From assembly GCA_047615875.1 (NCBI GenBank), contig JBLHGU010000058.1, positions 1-25,661 of the forward strand: a DNA stretch of 25,661 nt, given 5' to 3'. Shown here in pieces: positions 1-8,061 of this stretch (position 1 is the stretch's first letter; each line of letters starts with the position of its first letter). The translations under genes and the position numbers were made by a program. Origin of the DNA: JBLHGU01 sp047615875. Lineage in GTDB: Bacteria; Pseudomonadota; Gammaproteobacteria; Arenicellales; CAJQKF01. Below the pieces are notes generated by a model. That model saw only the letters and a list, made by a program, of their open reading frames with translations, was not told the DNA's origin and did not search any database.

Positions 1-825
1 GAGGCAGGTAGCTATAAAGATGCTGCAATACAACTACATGTCACTCATGCAGCGGTAAGTCAGCAGGTTCGCGCGTTGGAAGAGCGGCTTGGTGTGTCAC
101 TAGTTGTAGCTCAGGGACGCGGTATTCAACTGACAAAATATGGACTTGAACTCGCCAGAGAGCTGAAAAAAGGCTTCGATGCTCTACAGGCCGGAATTGA
201 ACAAACTGTGCAATCGTCGGCTAGCCAGGGCGTGCAGTTATCTACTTCCCCGGCGTTCGCAATGCAATGGCTCATGCCGAAAATCCAGGAGTTTCAAACC
301 GCATACCCGGAAATTCCATTATTGATAAACCCCACTGTTAAGCTAGTTGAGCTGACACCAGATGGCATAGAAGTCGTCATTCGTTATAGATATAAAAACA
401 TTTTAAGTAATAAGGATGAGCCGGTACTAATTAGCGATATGGTTGTTGTAGCTGCTAGTTCCCTACTAGAAGCCGGCCCCATTGATACGCCCTCGGCATT
501 GCTGGCTGCACCGTGGTTACAGGAACTCAATACGAATGAGGTTAGCGAATGGTTTAACCGGCAAAAAATTGACATAACTCAACCGTTGAAAATCTCTCAA
601 ATGCCCGGTAACTTAATAATGCAGGCTGTTCGTCAGGGTGATGGTATTACCTATACCGCTCGTGCATTCTTACAGCAGGAAATCCAGCAAGGTAGCATAC
701 AGGTATTGCATTCAGATTCTGCTGTTGGACACTATTGCCTTGAAACCTGCAAACCGCCTCTACGAAGATCTACACAAATTTTGGTGGATTGGCTGCTTGA
801 CCAACACCAGGTATGTACAAGCTGA
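1..825 (+). CDS. LysR-family transcriptional regulator, GcvA-like (5' truncated by window edge)
   Basis: The frame is open from base 1, so the true start lies outside the window; 274 residues are visible and only about 20 N-terminal ones are missing. The first ~60 visible residues form the LysR winged helix-turn-helix (SYKDAAIQLHVTHAAVSQQV, then RALEERLG). A linker helix and the periplasmic-binding-protein-like effector domain follow, with a GcvA-type opening (LSTSPAFAMQWLMPKI) and the segment ELTPDGIEVVIRY. Proteins of this family bind DNA as tetramers and switch a neighbouring gene in response to a small ligand. The DMT permease gene lies 132 bp downstream on the same strand and is a possible target, but LysR genes usually control a divergent gene and the upstream neighbour is not visible. 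Ligand unknown. An internal TTG at base 76 is not the real start because the HTH lies upstream of it. Confidence 0.9.
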   Translation, partial: EAGSYKDAAIQLHVTHAAVSQQVRALEERLGVSLVVAQGRGIQLTKYGLELARELKKGFDALQAGIEQTVQSSASQGVQLSTSPAFAMQWLMPKIQEFQTAYPEIPLLINPTVKLVELTPDGIEVVIRYRYKNILSNKDEPVLISDMVVVAASSLLEAGPIDTPSALLAAPWLQELNTNEVSEWFNRQKIDITQPLKISQMPGNLIMQAVRQGDGITYTARAFLQQEIQQGSIQVLHSDSAVGHYCLETCKPPLRRSTQILVDWLLDQHQVCTS

Positions 826-957
826 ATACCTCTTCCCAATAAAGTTACGATAGGAAAATCCCGCCCTGGTGCCAACGGATGGATAATAGATAACCAATTA
901 AATCCAATGCTAGTAATCTGCCAGCTTATGCATGAAACAAACTACAACGCTTAATAG

Positions 958-1872
958 ATGAATCAGAGTTCACCAACAGATAACAACAGGCTGGCGGCAT
1001 TTTCAATTGTGCTTGCGGTATTCGCGCTTTCTTTTGGAGACGCGATTGTTAAGAGTTTGAGTGTTGGATTTCCTCTGTGGCAAATTTACGTTGTCCGTTC
1101 AGTTATCGCGCTTGGCATTTTAGTAATAGTTATCAGGCTTCAAGAGCCAGATCTTGTGTTATTGCCGAAATCTCTATTCTGGACCACAGTCAGGAGTTTT
1201 CTATTAGGTTGTATGTGGGTGGCCTACTATGCCTCTCTAACCCACATCAAGTTGTCTGTAGCGGCAGCGGTGTACTACACAATACCTTTGTTCATCACGC
1301 TGTTTTCAGCCTGGTTTACTGGCGACCGAGTGACTAAAAAGTCCTGGCTAGCTGTTACGTTAGGATTCGTTGGGGTGGTTATTATTTTGCGACCCGACGT
1401 GGAAGGTTTCAATGGCTACGCTCTGCTGCCTTTATTCGGCGCTATTCTGTACGCAGTTGCGATGATACTAACCCGAACAAAGTGTCAGGATGAAAGCCCT
1501 AAGGTGCTTTCCATGTCATTGAATGTAATGTTTATTCTGATGGGCGTTGTGGCAACACTGTTCATTACTTTCTACTCGCCAGAGGAATCTGCCAGAACAG
1601 CTAATCCATTTTTACTCGGACATTGGGGAAAGTTGGATACCACTGCCTGGTTCGCGATGACTGTGTTAGGCACTGCAGTCGTGATTGGCAGCTTATTCAC
1701 CGCTATTGCTTATCAAAAAGGTCGCGCGTCATTAGTGGCATCCTTTGATTACTCTTACCTACCCTTCAGCCTGATATGGGGTGCGGTGTTCTTCGCTGAA
1801 ATACCTAATGCATTAACCCTAGCTGGCATTGTGATGATTGCTACTGCCGGTTTGGTAGCGGTTCGAGAGTAA
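958..1872 (+). CDS. DMT-superfamily permease with two EamA domains
   Basis: A 304-residue integral membrane protein made almost wholly of hydrophobic helices, consistent with the ten-helix, two-EamA-repeat layout of drug/metabolite transporters. Repeat 1 runs from about residue 12 (FSIVLAVFALSFGDAIVKSL) to about 140 (VGVVIILRPDVEGF). Repeat 2 runs from about 150 to the end and contains the typical EamA segment SLFTAIAYQKGRASLVASFDY followed by SLIWGAVFFAEIPNALTLAG. Both length and pattern are normal for the family. The substrate cannot be read from the sequence; relatives export amino acids, cysteine metabolites or nucleosides, and some import SAM. The ATG at 958 has no clear Shine-Dalgarno sequence. 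It converges with the SelO gene across a gap of 26 bp that has no convincing terminator. Confidence 0.88.
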   Translation: MNQSSPTDNNRLAAFSIVLAVFALSFGDAIVKSLSVGFPLWQIYVVRSVIALGILVIVIRLQEPDLVLLPKSLFWTTVRSFLLGCMWVAYYASLTHIKLSVAAAVYYTIPLFITLFSAWFTGDRVTKKSWLAVTLGFVGVVIILRPDVEGFNGYALLPLFGAILYAVAMILTRTKCQDESPKVLSMSLNVMFILMGVVATLFITFYSPEESARTANPFLLGHWGKLDTTAWFAMTVLGTAVVIGSLFTAIAYQKGRASLVASFDYSYLPFSLIWGAVFFAEIPNALTLAGIVMIATAGLVAVRE

Positions 1873-1898
1873 CTACCAAAACCCTGGTTAACTATCGA

Positions 1899-3524
1899 TC
1901 AAGAACTACAAGACAGCATGGAACAGCCGGCGCGACTTCGGGCCCATTCTGGACGCTTGGCTGCATACTGTTCAAACTCCGGCTGATCGTCGTAGGGCTT
2001 ACGCAGAACTTCAAGCAACTCATTTACTTTGGCGTAGTCACCCTTTTCAGCATCGTCGATGGCAAGTTGGGCTAGGTAGTTGCGTAACACATATTTCGGA
2101 TTGACCTGATTCATTGCCTGACGACGTTCGCCATTGGATCTCGCATCCTTGACTAAACGTTGTTGATAGCTTGCCAGCCAGGCTGTTATCGCGGCAAGTT
2201 TTTCTTCATCGAGTTGATCCAGTTGGTAATAAGCAATTAGCAACTCTTTAGGTAATTCTTCTGCAGATAGTGTGCCCTGGGAAAAAGGCACATCAGGCAG
2301 ACCACGAAAGAACAGCGTCATATCCGTTTCGACACAGGTTAATACTTCCATCAAATCATCGACCAATTTCTGATCGGAGGACTCTTCAAATGCTAGCAAC
2401 CCCAGCTTGGCAGCCATCATTTCCTTCCAACCTTGATTAAACAGCTCTGCATAGTCGCCTAACGCTTCTTCAAGTGCTTCCTTATCTTCGATCAACGGGT
2501 GAATGGCGTTGGCCAGGCGATTCAAATTCCATAGTGATATGCCCGGCTGTCGACCGAAACAATAACGCCGACCAGAAGCATCTGTGGTGTTCGGCGTCCA
2601 TTCTGGATCGTAGTCTTCAAGCCATCCATAGGGACCATAGTCAATAGTTAACCCCATGATGGACATATTGTCGGTGTTCATTACGCCATGAACAAAACCC
2701 ACACGCATCCAGTGCACCATAAGCTTCGCAGTAGACCGACAGATCTCCTTAAACCATTCGATATAAATCTGCTTTGCATCGGCATTTTGCTGCGGATCGC
2801 CAAGATGGGAGAAGTCGGTACGAATGGTAAAATCTACCAGGGTGCGCAGGTTATCAACGTCCCCACGAGAGGCGAAAAGCTCGAAATTACCAAACCGAAT
2901 AAAACTCGGCGACACTCTGCAGACTACGGCACCCGGTTCTTCCTTGGCACGGCCATCATAGAACATGTCACGCATGACCATATCGCCGGTAACCATCAAA
3001 CTTAAGGCCCGGGTTGTAGGTACGCCGAGATGATGCATCGCTTCACTACATAGAAACTCGCGTACTGAAGAACGCAATACAGCCAGGCCATCTGCCATAC
3101 GTGAATAAGGTGTATCACCAGCGCCCTTTAGCTGCAGCACCCAACGCTGATTACGTTGATTAACCACTTCGGCCAGATTAATAGCGCGCCCGTCGCCTAA
3201 TTGCCCGGCCCAGTTACCGAACTGATGCCCGCCGTAGCACCAGGCGTAGGGCTGCATCTCGTCCAGCAATCGATGGCCGGAAAATACCTCGACAAAACGC
3301 TGGGTTTTAGCAACGCTCTCGTGAAGATCGAGGTTCTCCATCATCTCTCTGGAGTACGCCACCAACTCAGGCTCGCTAACCTGTCTGGGATTCACCCTGG
3401 AATAGCAGGCACCGGTTACCTGGCGGGTATGATTACTCTGCACCGGGTCTGCTGGCAGTTCCGACACAATGCGGTTTTGTAGAGGCAATTCTTCCAGAGA
3501 TTCAATTTTGACGGCTTGATCCAC
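1899..3524 (-). CDS. selO: Protein adenylyltransferase SelO (YdiU/UPF0061 family)
   Basis: SelO is a pseudokinase-fold enzyme that transfers AMP from ATP to Ser, Thr or Tyr of target proteins and is linked to oxidative-stress defence. The signature is clear: YGGHQFGNWAGQLGDGRA at residues 97-114, nucleotide-binding Lys133 in QLKGAGDTPYSR, the arginine-containing RSSVREF, VHGVMNTDNMS at 279-288 with the conserved Asn283/Asp285, and metal-binding Asp295 in DYGP. The protein ends CSS; in many eukaryotes this Cys is selenocysteine, here it is a TGT cysteine codon. Length is 541, somewhat longer than the 478-residue E. coli protein. The start is GTG at 3524, with GGA about 8 nt upstream. It is the last gene of the amidase-mttB-ldh2 run, 55 bp after ldh2, so it may be cotranscribed without sharing the pathway. 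Confidence 0.95.
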   Translation of the reverse strand: MDQAVKIESLEELPLQNRIVSELPADPVQSNHTRQVTGACYSRVNPRQVSEPELVAYSREMMENLDLHESVAKTQRFVEVFSGHRLLDEMQPYAWCYGGHQFGNWAGQLGDGRAINLAEVVNQRNQRWVLQLKGAGDTPYSRMADGLAVLRSSVREFLCSEAMHHLGVPTTRALSLMVTGDMVMRDMFYDGRAKEEPGAVVCRVSPSFIRFGNFELFASRGDVDNLRTLVDFTIRTDFSHLGDPQQNADAKQIYIEWFKEICRSTAKLMVHWMRVGFVHGVMNTDNMSIMGLTIDYGPYGWLEDYDPEWTPNTTDASGRRYCFGRQPGISLWNLNRLANAIHPLIEDKEALEEALGDYAELFNQGWKEMMAAKLGLLAFEESSDQKLVDDLMEVLTCVETDMTLFFRGLPDVPFSQGTLSAEELPKELLIAYYQLDQLDEEKLAAITAWLASYQQRLVKDARSNGERRQAMNQVNPKYVLRNYLAQLAIDDAEKGDYAKVNELLEVLRKPYDDQPEFEQYAAKRPEWARSRAGCSMLSCSS

Positions 3525-3579
3525 GTTTTATTTCCGGGTTTTCTAACAGGCTACAGTACAGTTATTGTGCATCGCTGCG

Positions 3580-4623
3580 CTATAGTTTGGAAGCAAGTTC
3601 CTGAATCTGATTCCAGGTTTGCTCTGGTACGGCAATGCCGGTTTCCAGAGATTTTTGGCGATATTCGCGTTCGCGCTCGCCGGGTACTTCGACCCGATTA
3701 TACCCCGGTGCGGGAGGGCAGCCGCGTAGTTCGGCCAAAATCTCCTCTGCAACCACCTGCAGTTTGCCTGGCTGTCGGAATCGACTGGTATCGACACTGA
3801 GCATTAGCCAGCTGCCTTCTGTGCTAACGGGGCCTAGCATGGCTTCGGCTACAAGCTCCGCAACCACTGCCAGCGCATAGCCTTTGGCACCACCGGCAGG
3901 CAAGATCGCTCCACCCTTAAAATAGTCTTCTGGATCACGGCTAATCTCTCCATTGGTGTCCATCAGCACATTATCTGGCAAACGGGCCCCCGCACTTCTG
4001 GCCGCGTAAATCCAGCCACCGGCTATTTTTGATGTGGCGAAATCCAGCACTACCGGGCCGCGTTCGCCACCCGGTATGCCTATGCAATAGGGGTTGGTGG
4101 GTAACATCGCCTGCCTGCCACCATAAGGTGCCACCTGCCTCCAGTTCTCCCGCCCTCCACCACCAAATATTATGTTCAGAAAACCCTGACTTGCCGCGGC
4201 ATCTGCGAATGCTCCCAGCCTACCGGTGTGTCCAACATTGACTACACCCAACGCAGAAACGCCCTGCTCTTTAGCCAGGCGCAATGATTCTTCGATAGCA
4301 AGGTGCATAGCTGGCACACCATGACCGCCATTACCATCAACCAGGCTGCCGCCTTGTTCGGATTGCGTCAGACCAGGGGCAGCCGTTGCCTGCATATAAC
4401 CGTTCTGGAATTGCTCTGCATACTGCAACGTACGCATCAGTCCATGGCTTTCCATCCCACACAGACTTGAATCCGTGAGATGTTCGGCAATTTGAAGCGC
4501 GTGCTTGTCTTCGCATCCGAGCTTGCTGAAAATACCGCTTAGAATTTCAATTGCTATTTCGGGACGAATCCAGACCCGTTCACCATCCAGATCGAGTTTG
4601 CTGCGAACTTTGCTGTTATTCAT
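3580..4623 (-). CDS. Ldh_2-family NAD(P)-dependent oxidoreductase (malate/lactate dehydrogenase-like)
   Basis: A 347-residue member of the Ldh_2 (YbiC/AllD/DpkA) fold, unrelated to Rossmann-fold malate dehydrogenases. Members reduce or oxidise 2-oxo/2-hydroxy acids, ureidoglycolate, or cyclic imines such as piperideine-2-carboxylate. Visible motifs are the catalytic His60 in MESHGLMR, VDGNGGHG at about 96-102, VNVGHTGRLG with His132, LPTNPYCIGIPG at 175-185, and the LDFATSKIAGG cofactor loop at 193-203. The substrate cannot be assigned. Context (amidase, MttB-type methyltransferase) suggests oxidation of a hydroxy acid or reduction of an imino acid produced from an N-methylated or amide compound; this is inference. 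It starts 15 bp after the mttB stop, which implies one transcript. The region before the ATG has only a weak ribosome site. Confidence 0.88.
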   Translation of the reverse strand: MNNSKVRSKLDLDGERVWIRPEIAIEILSGIFSKLGCEDKHALQIAEHLTDSSLCGMESHGLMRTLQYAEQFQNGYMQATAAPGLTQSEQGGSLVDGNGGHGVPAMHLAIEESLRLAKEQGVSALGVVNVGHTGRLGAFADAAASQGFLNIIFGGGGRENWRQVAPYGGRQAMLPTNPYCIGIPGGERGPVVLDFATSKIAGGWIYAARSAGARLPDNVLMDTNGEISRDPEDYFKGGAILPAGGAKGYALAVVAELVAEAMLGPVSTEGSWLMLSVDTSRFRQPGKLQVVAEEILAELRGCPPAPGYNRVEVPGEREREYRQKSLETGIAVPEQTWNQIQELASKL

Positions 4624-4638
4624 CTTAGGAACGTTTCA

Positions 4639-6180
4639 TCATCTAGCCGGCAATCTAATATCGAATTGTCGCCGAATTGCGGCATCCATTTCGCCAGGTA
4701 TATGGTCAGGGTAATGATTGTCTAGAATTTCCCTTGTCTTCTGCTTTGCAATTTCGCGGATATCATGAGCACCGGCTTTCTCCCATTCTTCGAAATTCTG
4801 TCTATCGGCGATATCCGGATATAGAAAATCTGATTGCATGCGGGCCAGAGTATCGGCCTCACCAAGAAAATGTCCTTCTCCCCGAACCACCTGATCAATT
4901 GTGTTCACAGCCAATGTGTTCTGGTTAACCTTGATGGGTACCAGAGAACGCAAGATACCACCCAGCATATCGTTATCTATGATGTAGCTCTCCAGGGCGC
5001 AGGCCATCAGACTGGCATGCATACCGCAAGCCTGAGTAATCATATTTGAACCAGCCTGGGCCGCCATTAAAACTGTTTGACACTTCTCATAACCACTCTG
5101 GGCGTCGGCAACTTTACTATCGGTTGCTCCTGCAATAGTGGAACCGGGTAGATCATAGTAACGCGCCATTTGTGCAGTGGCTGCCATCAATAACGCCTGT
5201 TCACCACTGCCGCCAGTCATGGCGCCGGTTCGAAGATCGGTAAGCATGGGCCGAGTACCAAATATCAGTGGTACCTGGGGATTGGCCAACCAGCCAATGA
5301 TCATTCCCGCCAGGGTCTCGGCTACGGTCTGAGCCAGACAACCCGCCATGGTAACGGGGCTAGAGGCTCCCATCTGCCCAAAGGTATTGGCATGAATGGG
5401 AATACCCAGACGCGCCGCCTCGAGTAATACTTCACAGGATTCCGCATCAAAACGCAGTGGAGGTACCGCATGATTCACCAGTAGTGACAGAAACGGGCGT
5501 TGATTAAACACCTGCTCAGAACCAGCTAACAAATGCACAAGATCTACAATAGGCTTTACACTGGCAACTTCTGACGCAGGCACACAAACATGTTTCCCGG
5601 TACCAGACAGACTTGCATAGGCTGTGTTTATATCCAGTAGACTTAAGGTAGGCATATCTCGTGCCACCATAGATCGACTGAAAAAATGAATATTGTCTAG
5701 ACTGTCGACTATGCGTGCAGCATCATAAAGATCCTGTAAATTCGACTCCCTATACTTATCTGTATTTATATCCAGTATATACGGCGCAGCACCACCGCTA
5801 CCCATCTGTATATTGGCACCGGTTAAATCCAGTTCATAGCCAGCAATTTGCCCATGCAACACAACGTCCTTTCGAATGCCTTTTAGCGCAGAGTCTACAA
5901 GCTCCTTAGGAAACAGCAATCGTTGATCAGAGGACAGACTGCCCCCAGCATGGTTGACAATTTTGATAACACTTTCGGGAGCCTCAGAAAGCCCGGTCTT
6001 TGAAAGTATGAGTCGGGCCGCCGCATCGATTTGCTGGCAGTCAGCAGAAGACAATGGACGAAACTGCCCTCCCTTTACCGACGTGGAAGCCTTAACGTCG
6101 GCCCTTCTCTCCGTCGAGCGTTGACGGCGGGGACGACGCTTTTTACCAGCGCCAGCAGGTGCTATTTCCATCTCTGACAT
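4639..6180 (-). CDS. MttB-family (COG5598) methyltransferase lacking pyrrolysine
   Basis: A 513-residue homologue of trimethylamine methyltransferase MttB. True MttB reads an in-frame amber codon as pyrrolysine; this frame has no internal TAG, placing it with the non-pyrrolysine homologues that include glycine-betaine methyltransferase MtgB. Residues 1-45 are a basic, low-complexity leader (KKRRPRRQR). The TIM-barrel core follows, with IQMGSGGAAPYILD at about 125, PIHANTFGQMGASSPVTMAG at about 260-280, TGAMTGGSGEQALLMAA near 320, and a C-terminal part rich in Met and Cys (ITQACGMHASLMACALESYI). The expected reaction is transfer of a methyl group from a quaternary amine (glycine betaine, proline betaine, carnitine or similar) to a corrinoid protein. 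No corrinoid protein, reductive activator or methyl-acceptor gene is in the window. The start is 6 bp after the amidase stop, so translation is probably coupled; a second ATG three codons in is also possible. Confidence 0.9.
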   Translation of the reverse strand: MSEMEIAPAGAGKKRRPRRQRSTERRADVKASTSVKGGQFRPLSSADCQQIDAAARLILSKTGLSEAPESVIKIVNHAGGSLSSDQRLLFPKELVDSALKGIRKDVVLHGQIAGYELDLTGANIQMGSGGAAPYILDINTDKYRESNLQDLYDAARIVDSLDNIHFFSRSMVARDMPTLSLLDINTAYASLSGTGKHVCVPASEVASVKPIVDLVHLLAGSEQVFNQRPFLSLLVNHAVPPLRFDAESCEVLLEAARLGIPIHANTFGQMGASSPVTMAGCLAQTVAETLAGMIIGWLANPQVPLIFGTRPMLTDLRTGAMTGGSGEQALLMAATAQMARYYDLPGSTIAGATDSKVADAQSGYEKCQTVLMAAQAGSNMITQACGMHASLMACALESYIIDNDMLGGILRSLVPIKVNQNTLAVNTIDQVVRGEGHFLGEADTLARMQSDFLYPDIADRQNFEEWEKAGAHDIREIAKQKTREILDNHYPDHIPGEMDAAIRRQFDIRLPAR

Positions 6181-6186
6181 GGGCAG

Positions 6187-7617
6187 TTACGTCAGCGAAG
6201 TTAAATTTGGTAAAGGCCTCTTTGTATCATCCATTGAAGACAAATATTGCTCCAGGCTATAGGCGACTTCCAACACCAACGCATCAGATCCGTTGGGGCC
6301 GGCCACCTGTATACCAAACGGCATACCCAGATGATCGACACCGCAGGGAATAGTACAAACACTGGCTAGTGCCGTAGTTAGGGCGTAGCTTAAAGTTAAC
6401 CAGGTCATATAGGTGGTCATCGGTTCACCATTAACTTCAGTTACGGACCATTGAGCATGAGGAAATGGCGATACGGCAGCAGAGGGGCAAATCAGAATAT
6501 CGATTTCTTCGAACAAATCGATAAACTCGCGATAAATAGCAGATTGAGACTGATTTGCCCGAAATACATCTTGCAGACTGTAGTTGTTTCCACGGGACGT
6601 GTTGTCGATAACATTTGGACATAAAAGATCCCGTTGATTCATCAACTGATCGGTATGTCCTGCCATCCAGCTCACACAACGTAGAATCTCGAATGTTTCA
6701 TGGATGTTCTCCATATAGGGATCCCGCTGTTCACATTCGGCGAATACGTGGCGGAAATTGTTTATTCGCTGCTCGAATATCGAGCGAATATTATTGTCTA
6801 CTGGCGCGCAACCAAGATCTGCTGAGAATCCCACCCGAAGAGAACCCAGGTCCATACCATGCAAGGCTTCCGGAATCTGGTCAGTGTCGCCGTTCGAAAA
6901 CGGATCATGCTTATTCACCTCAGCCTGGGCCTGCAATAGCAAATGTGCATCGCGTACATTTCGCGCCATTGGCCCAAGCACACCAAACGGACTAAGCGAA
7001 ACATCTGAACCAATCTTTGGAACGATTCCAGGTGATGATCGAAAACCCACTACACCGCAAAAACTTGAAGGTGTGCGAAGACTGCCACCATAGTCTGATC
7101 CCGTTGCAATGGGCATCATACCGGTTGCCAGAGCAACAGCTGAACCGCCGGAGGAGCCGGCACAGGTTTTCTCTACATTAAAAGGGTTACCCGTTGCGCC
7201 ATAAACCCGGTTACGGGTATTGCCACCCGCGCCAAATTCAGGGGTATTGGTTTTACAAAAGATATTTGCACCATTTGCGCGCACATTGGCTATCGAGTTG
7301 TCATCCTGCTCAGGGACATTGTCCTCGAACAACAGCGAACCGAAAGTAGTTCGCATGCCGGCGACGCATTCCAGATCTTTTACGCCTATGGGCAAACCAT
7401 GTAGCAAACCTAAATCCATACCCTGCATAACGGCCTGCTCATCTTGCCTGGCCTGTTCCATTGCGGCATCTGCATCGATAGCAACCACCGCATTTACTTT
7501 GGGATTCACTTTATCAATGCGGTTAAGACAGCTTTGCATTAGCTCAACAGGCGAAAGTTGCTTATTGCCCATTAGCCGGCGGGCATCCAACGCATCTAAA
7601 TCACAGGGTTCAGTCAT
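6187..7617 (-). CDS. Amidase-signature family hydrolase
   Basis: A 476-residue amidase with the Ser-cisSer-Lys triad: Lys80 in GLPIGVKDLE, the cis-Ser in CAGSSGGSA (residues 152-160), and nucleophile Ser179 in DYGGSLRTP. The intervening motif CKTNTPEFGAGGNTRN and the downstream GFRSSPG are also typical, and the length is normal. It hydrolyses an amide or ester to a carboxylate plus ammonia or amine in the cytosol. The substrate cannot be told from the motifs; GatA is unlikely because gatB and gatC are absent and the neighbours are catabolic. It is the first gene of the amidase-mttB-ldh2-selO run. The start ATG at 7617 has GGA upstream. The 444-bp region between it and divergent glnII carries NtrC-type sites, so nitrogen control is possible, though I found no correctly spaced sigma-54 promoter facing this way. 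Confidence 0.93.
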   Translation of the reverse strand: MTEPCDLDALDARRLMGNKQLSPVELMQSCLNRIDKVNPKVNAVVAIDADAAMEQARQDEQAVMQGMDLGLLHGLPIGVKDLECVAGMRTTFGSLLFEDNVPEQDDNSIANVRANGANIFCKTNTPEFGAGGNTRNRVYGATGNPFNVEKTCAGSSGGSAVALATGMMPIATGSDYGGSLRTPSSFCGVVGFRSSPGIVPKIGSDVSLSPFGVLGPMARNVRDAHLLLQAQAEVNKHDPFSNGDTDQIPEALHGMDLGSLRVGFSADLGCAPVDNNIRSIFEQRINNFRHVFAECEQRDPYMENIHETFEILRCVSWMAGHTDQLMNQRDLLCPNVIDNTSRGNNYSLQDVFRANQSQSAIYREFIDLFEEIDILICPSAAVSPFPHAQWSVTEVNGEPMTTYMTWLTLSYALTTALASVCTIPCGVDHLGMPFGIQVAGPNGSDALVLEVAYSLEQYLSSMDDTKRPLPNLTSLT

Positions 7618-7774
7618 TTCTAATTCCAGGATACAAAAATTTAAATTAATGGTAGTTCAGATTTTGAATATTGACGCATGACAGTAAGCCATGCAATGCG
7701 TAATGAAGTCTATTTCTTAGTGAAAGAAAAGAATCGCGGCCAGGATTTTTTAGATAAATAGCTCCGAACTCAGT

Positions 7775-7791
7775 AGCACCATAATGGTGCA
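7775..7791. promoter_or_regulatory. NtrC-binding site 1 upstream of glnII
   Basis: The bases AGCACCATAATGGTGCA match the enterobacterial NtrC consensus TGCACCA-N3-TGGTGCA at every fixed position except the first. Bases 7776-7790 form a perfect inverted repeat around one central base. The same motif occurs in front of ntrB at 20470-20486, and the NtrC gene itself is in the window. Confidence 0.82.
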
Positions 7792-7815
7792 ATACAGTAA
7801 ATCTGTTCTAATGTA

Positions 7816-7832
7816 TGCACCATAACTGCACG
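7816..7832. promoter_or_regulatory. Probable second, weaker NtrC site upstream of glnII
   Basis: The left half TGCACCA is a perfect consensus half-site; the right half (a TGCA at 7827-7830) is shifted by two bases. Its centre lies 41 bp from that of site 1, close to four helical turns, so the two would face the same side of the helix, as paired NtrC enhancers do at glnA in enteric bacteria. Confidence 0.5.
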
Positions 7833-7977
7833 ATCCTATTTTCTATCGTGAATCAAACTTTTGAATTGTTGTGATAAATTTCTTATTTCTACTATTTATT
7901 GGCAGTTTATTTCAATTAGTTGTTCAGAATATTGATCTAGAATAATATCCCTCTTTCTAATGTCGCTATCAAATAAT

Positions 7978-7993
7978 TGGTACAGTTCTTGCT
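7978..7993 (+). promoter_or_regulatory. Sigma-54 (-24/-12) promoter for glnII
   Basis: TGGTAC-AGTTC-TTGCT matches TGGCAC-N5-TTGCA with the invariant GG and GC dinucleotides at the required spacing and only two substitutions (T for C in the -24 box, final T). Transcription would start near 8003, leaving a leader of about 58 nt before the ATG at 8062. The NtrC sites about 180-220 bp upstream fit enhancer action at a distance. Confidence 0.78.
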
Positions 7994-8061
7994 TTAATTC
8001 TATCGATTGATTCTTTTTTATCCTAAATTTTCCCTTGAGTATCTTTTGGAGAGATTCCCCC

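Larger units (their letters stand above)
7618..8061. promoter_or_regulatory. Divergent AT-rich control region between amidase operon and glnII
   Basis: 444 bp without a credible gene. It holds, from left to right, the amidase leader, one excellent NtrC-type palindrome (7775-7791), a second NtrC half-site with a degraded partner (7816-7832), a long AT-rich stretch with TTT/AAA tracts (about 7840-7975) that could ease DNA looping, and a sigma-54 promoter (7978-7993) facing glnII. The enhancer sites lie about 160-200 bp from the amidase start and about 180-220 bp from the expected glnII transcription start. Confidence 0.75.

Noticed and set aside
1899..1925. Selenocysteine at the SelO C-terminus
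   Set aside because: The codon for the conserved residue is TGT (Cys), and the frame ends at a TGA two residues later with Ser-Ser, as in ordinary bacterial SelO.
4639..6180. Pyrrolysine-containing MttB
   Set aside because: The reading frame has no internal TAG and runs unbroken from start to stop.
7220..7681. 153-residue plus-strand frame opposite the amidase
   Set aside because: It is the antisense of a strongly supported amidase; composition is low-complexity Ser/Pro/Ala without family motifs.
7676..7691. Sigma-54-like element facing the amidase gene (minus strand TGGCTT ... CATGC)
   Set aside because: The distance between GG and GC is one base too long; sigma-54 promoters do not tolerate that change, and the -24 box is also imperfect.
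8035..8061. Nine-codon N-terminal extension of GSII from a TTG at 8035
   Set aside because: GGAGAG lies 8 nt before the ATG at 8062, and the protein length and first residues fit GSII from that ATG.
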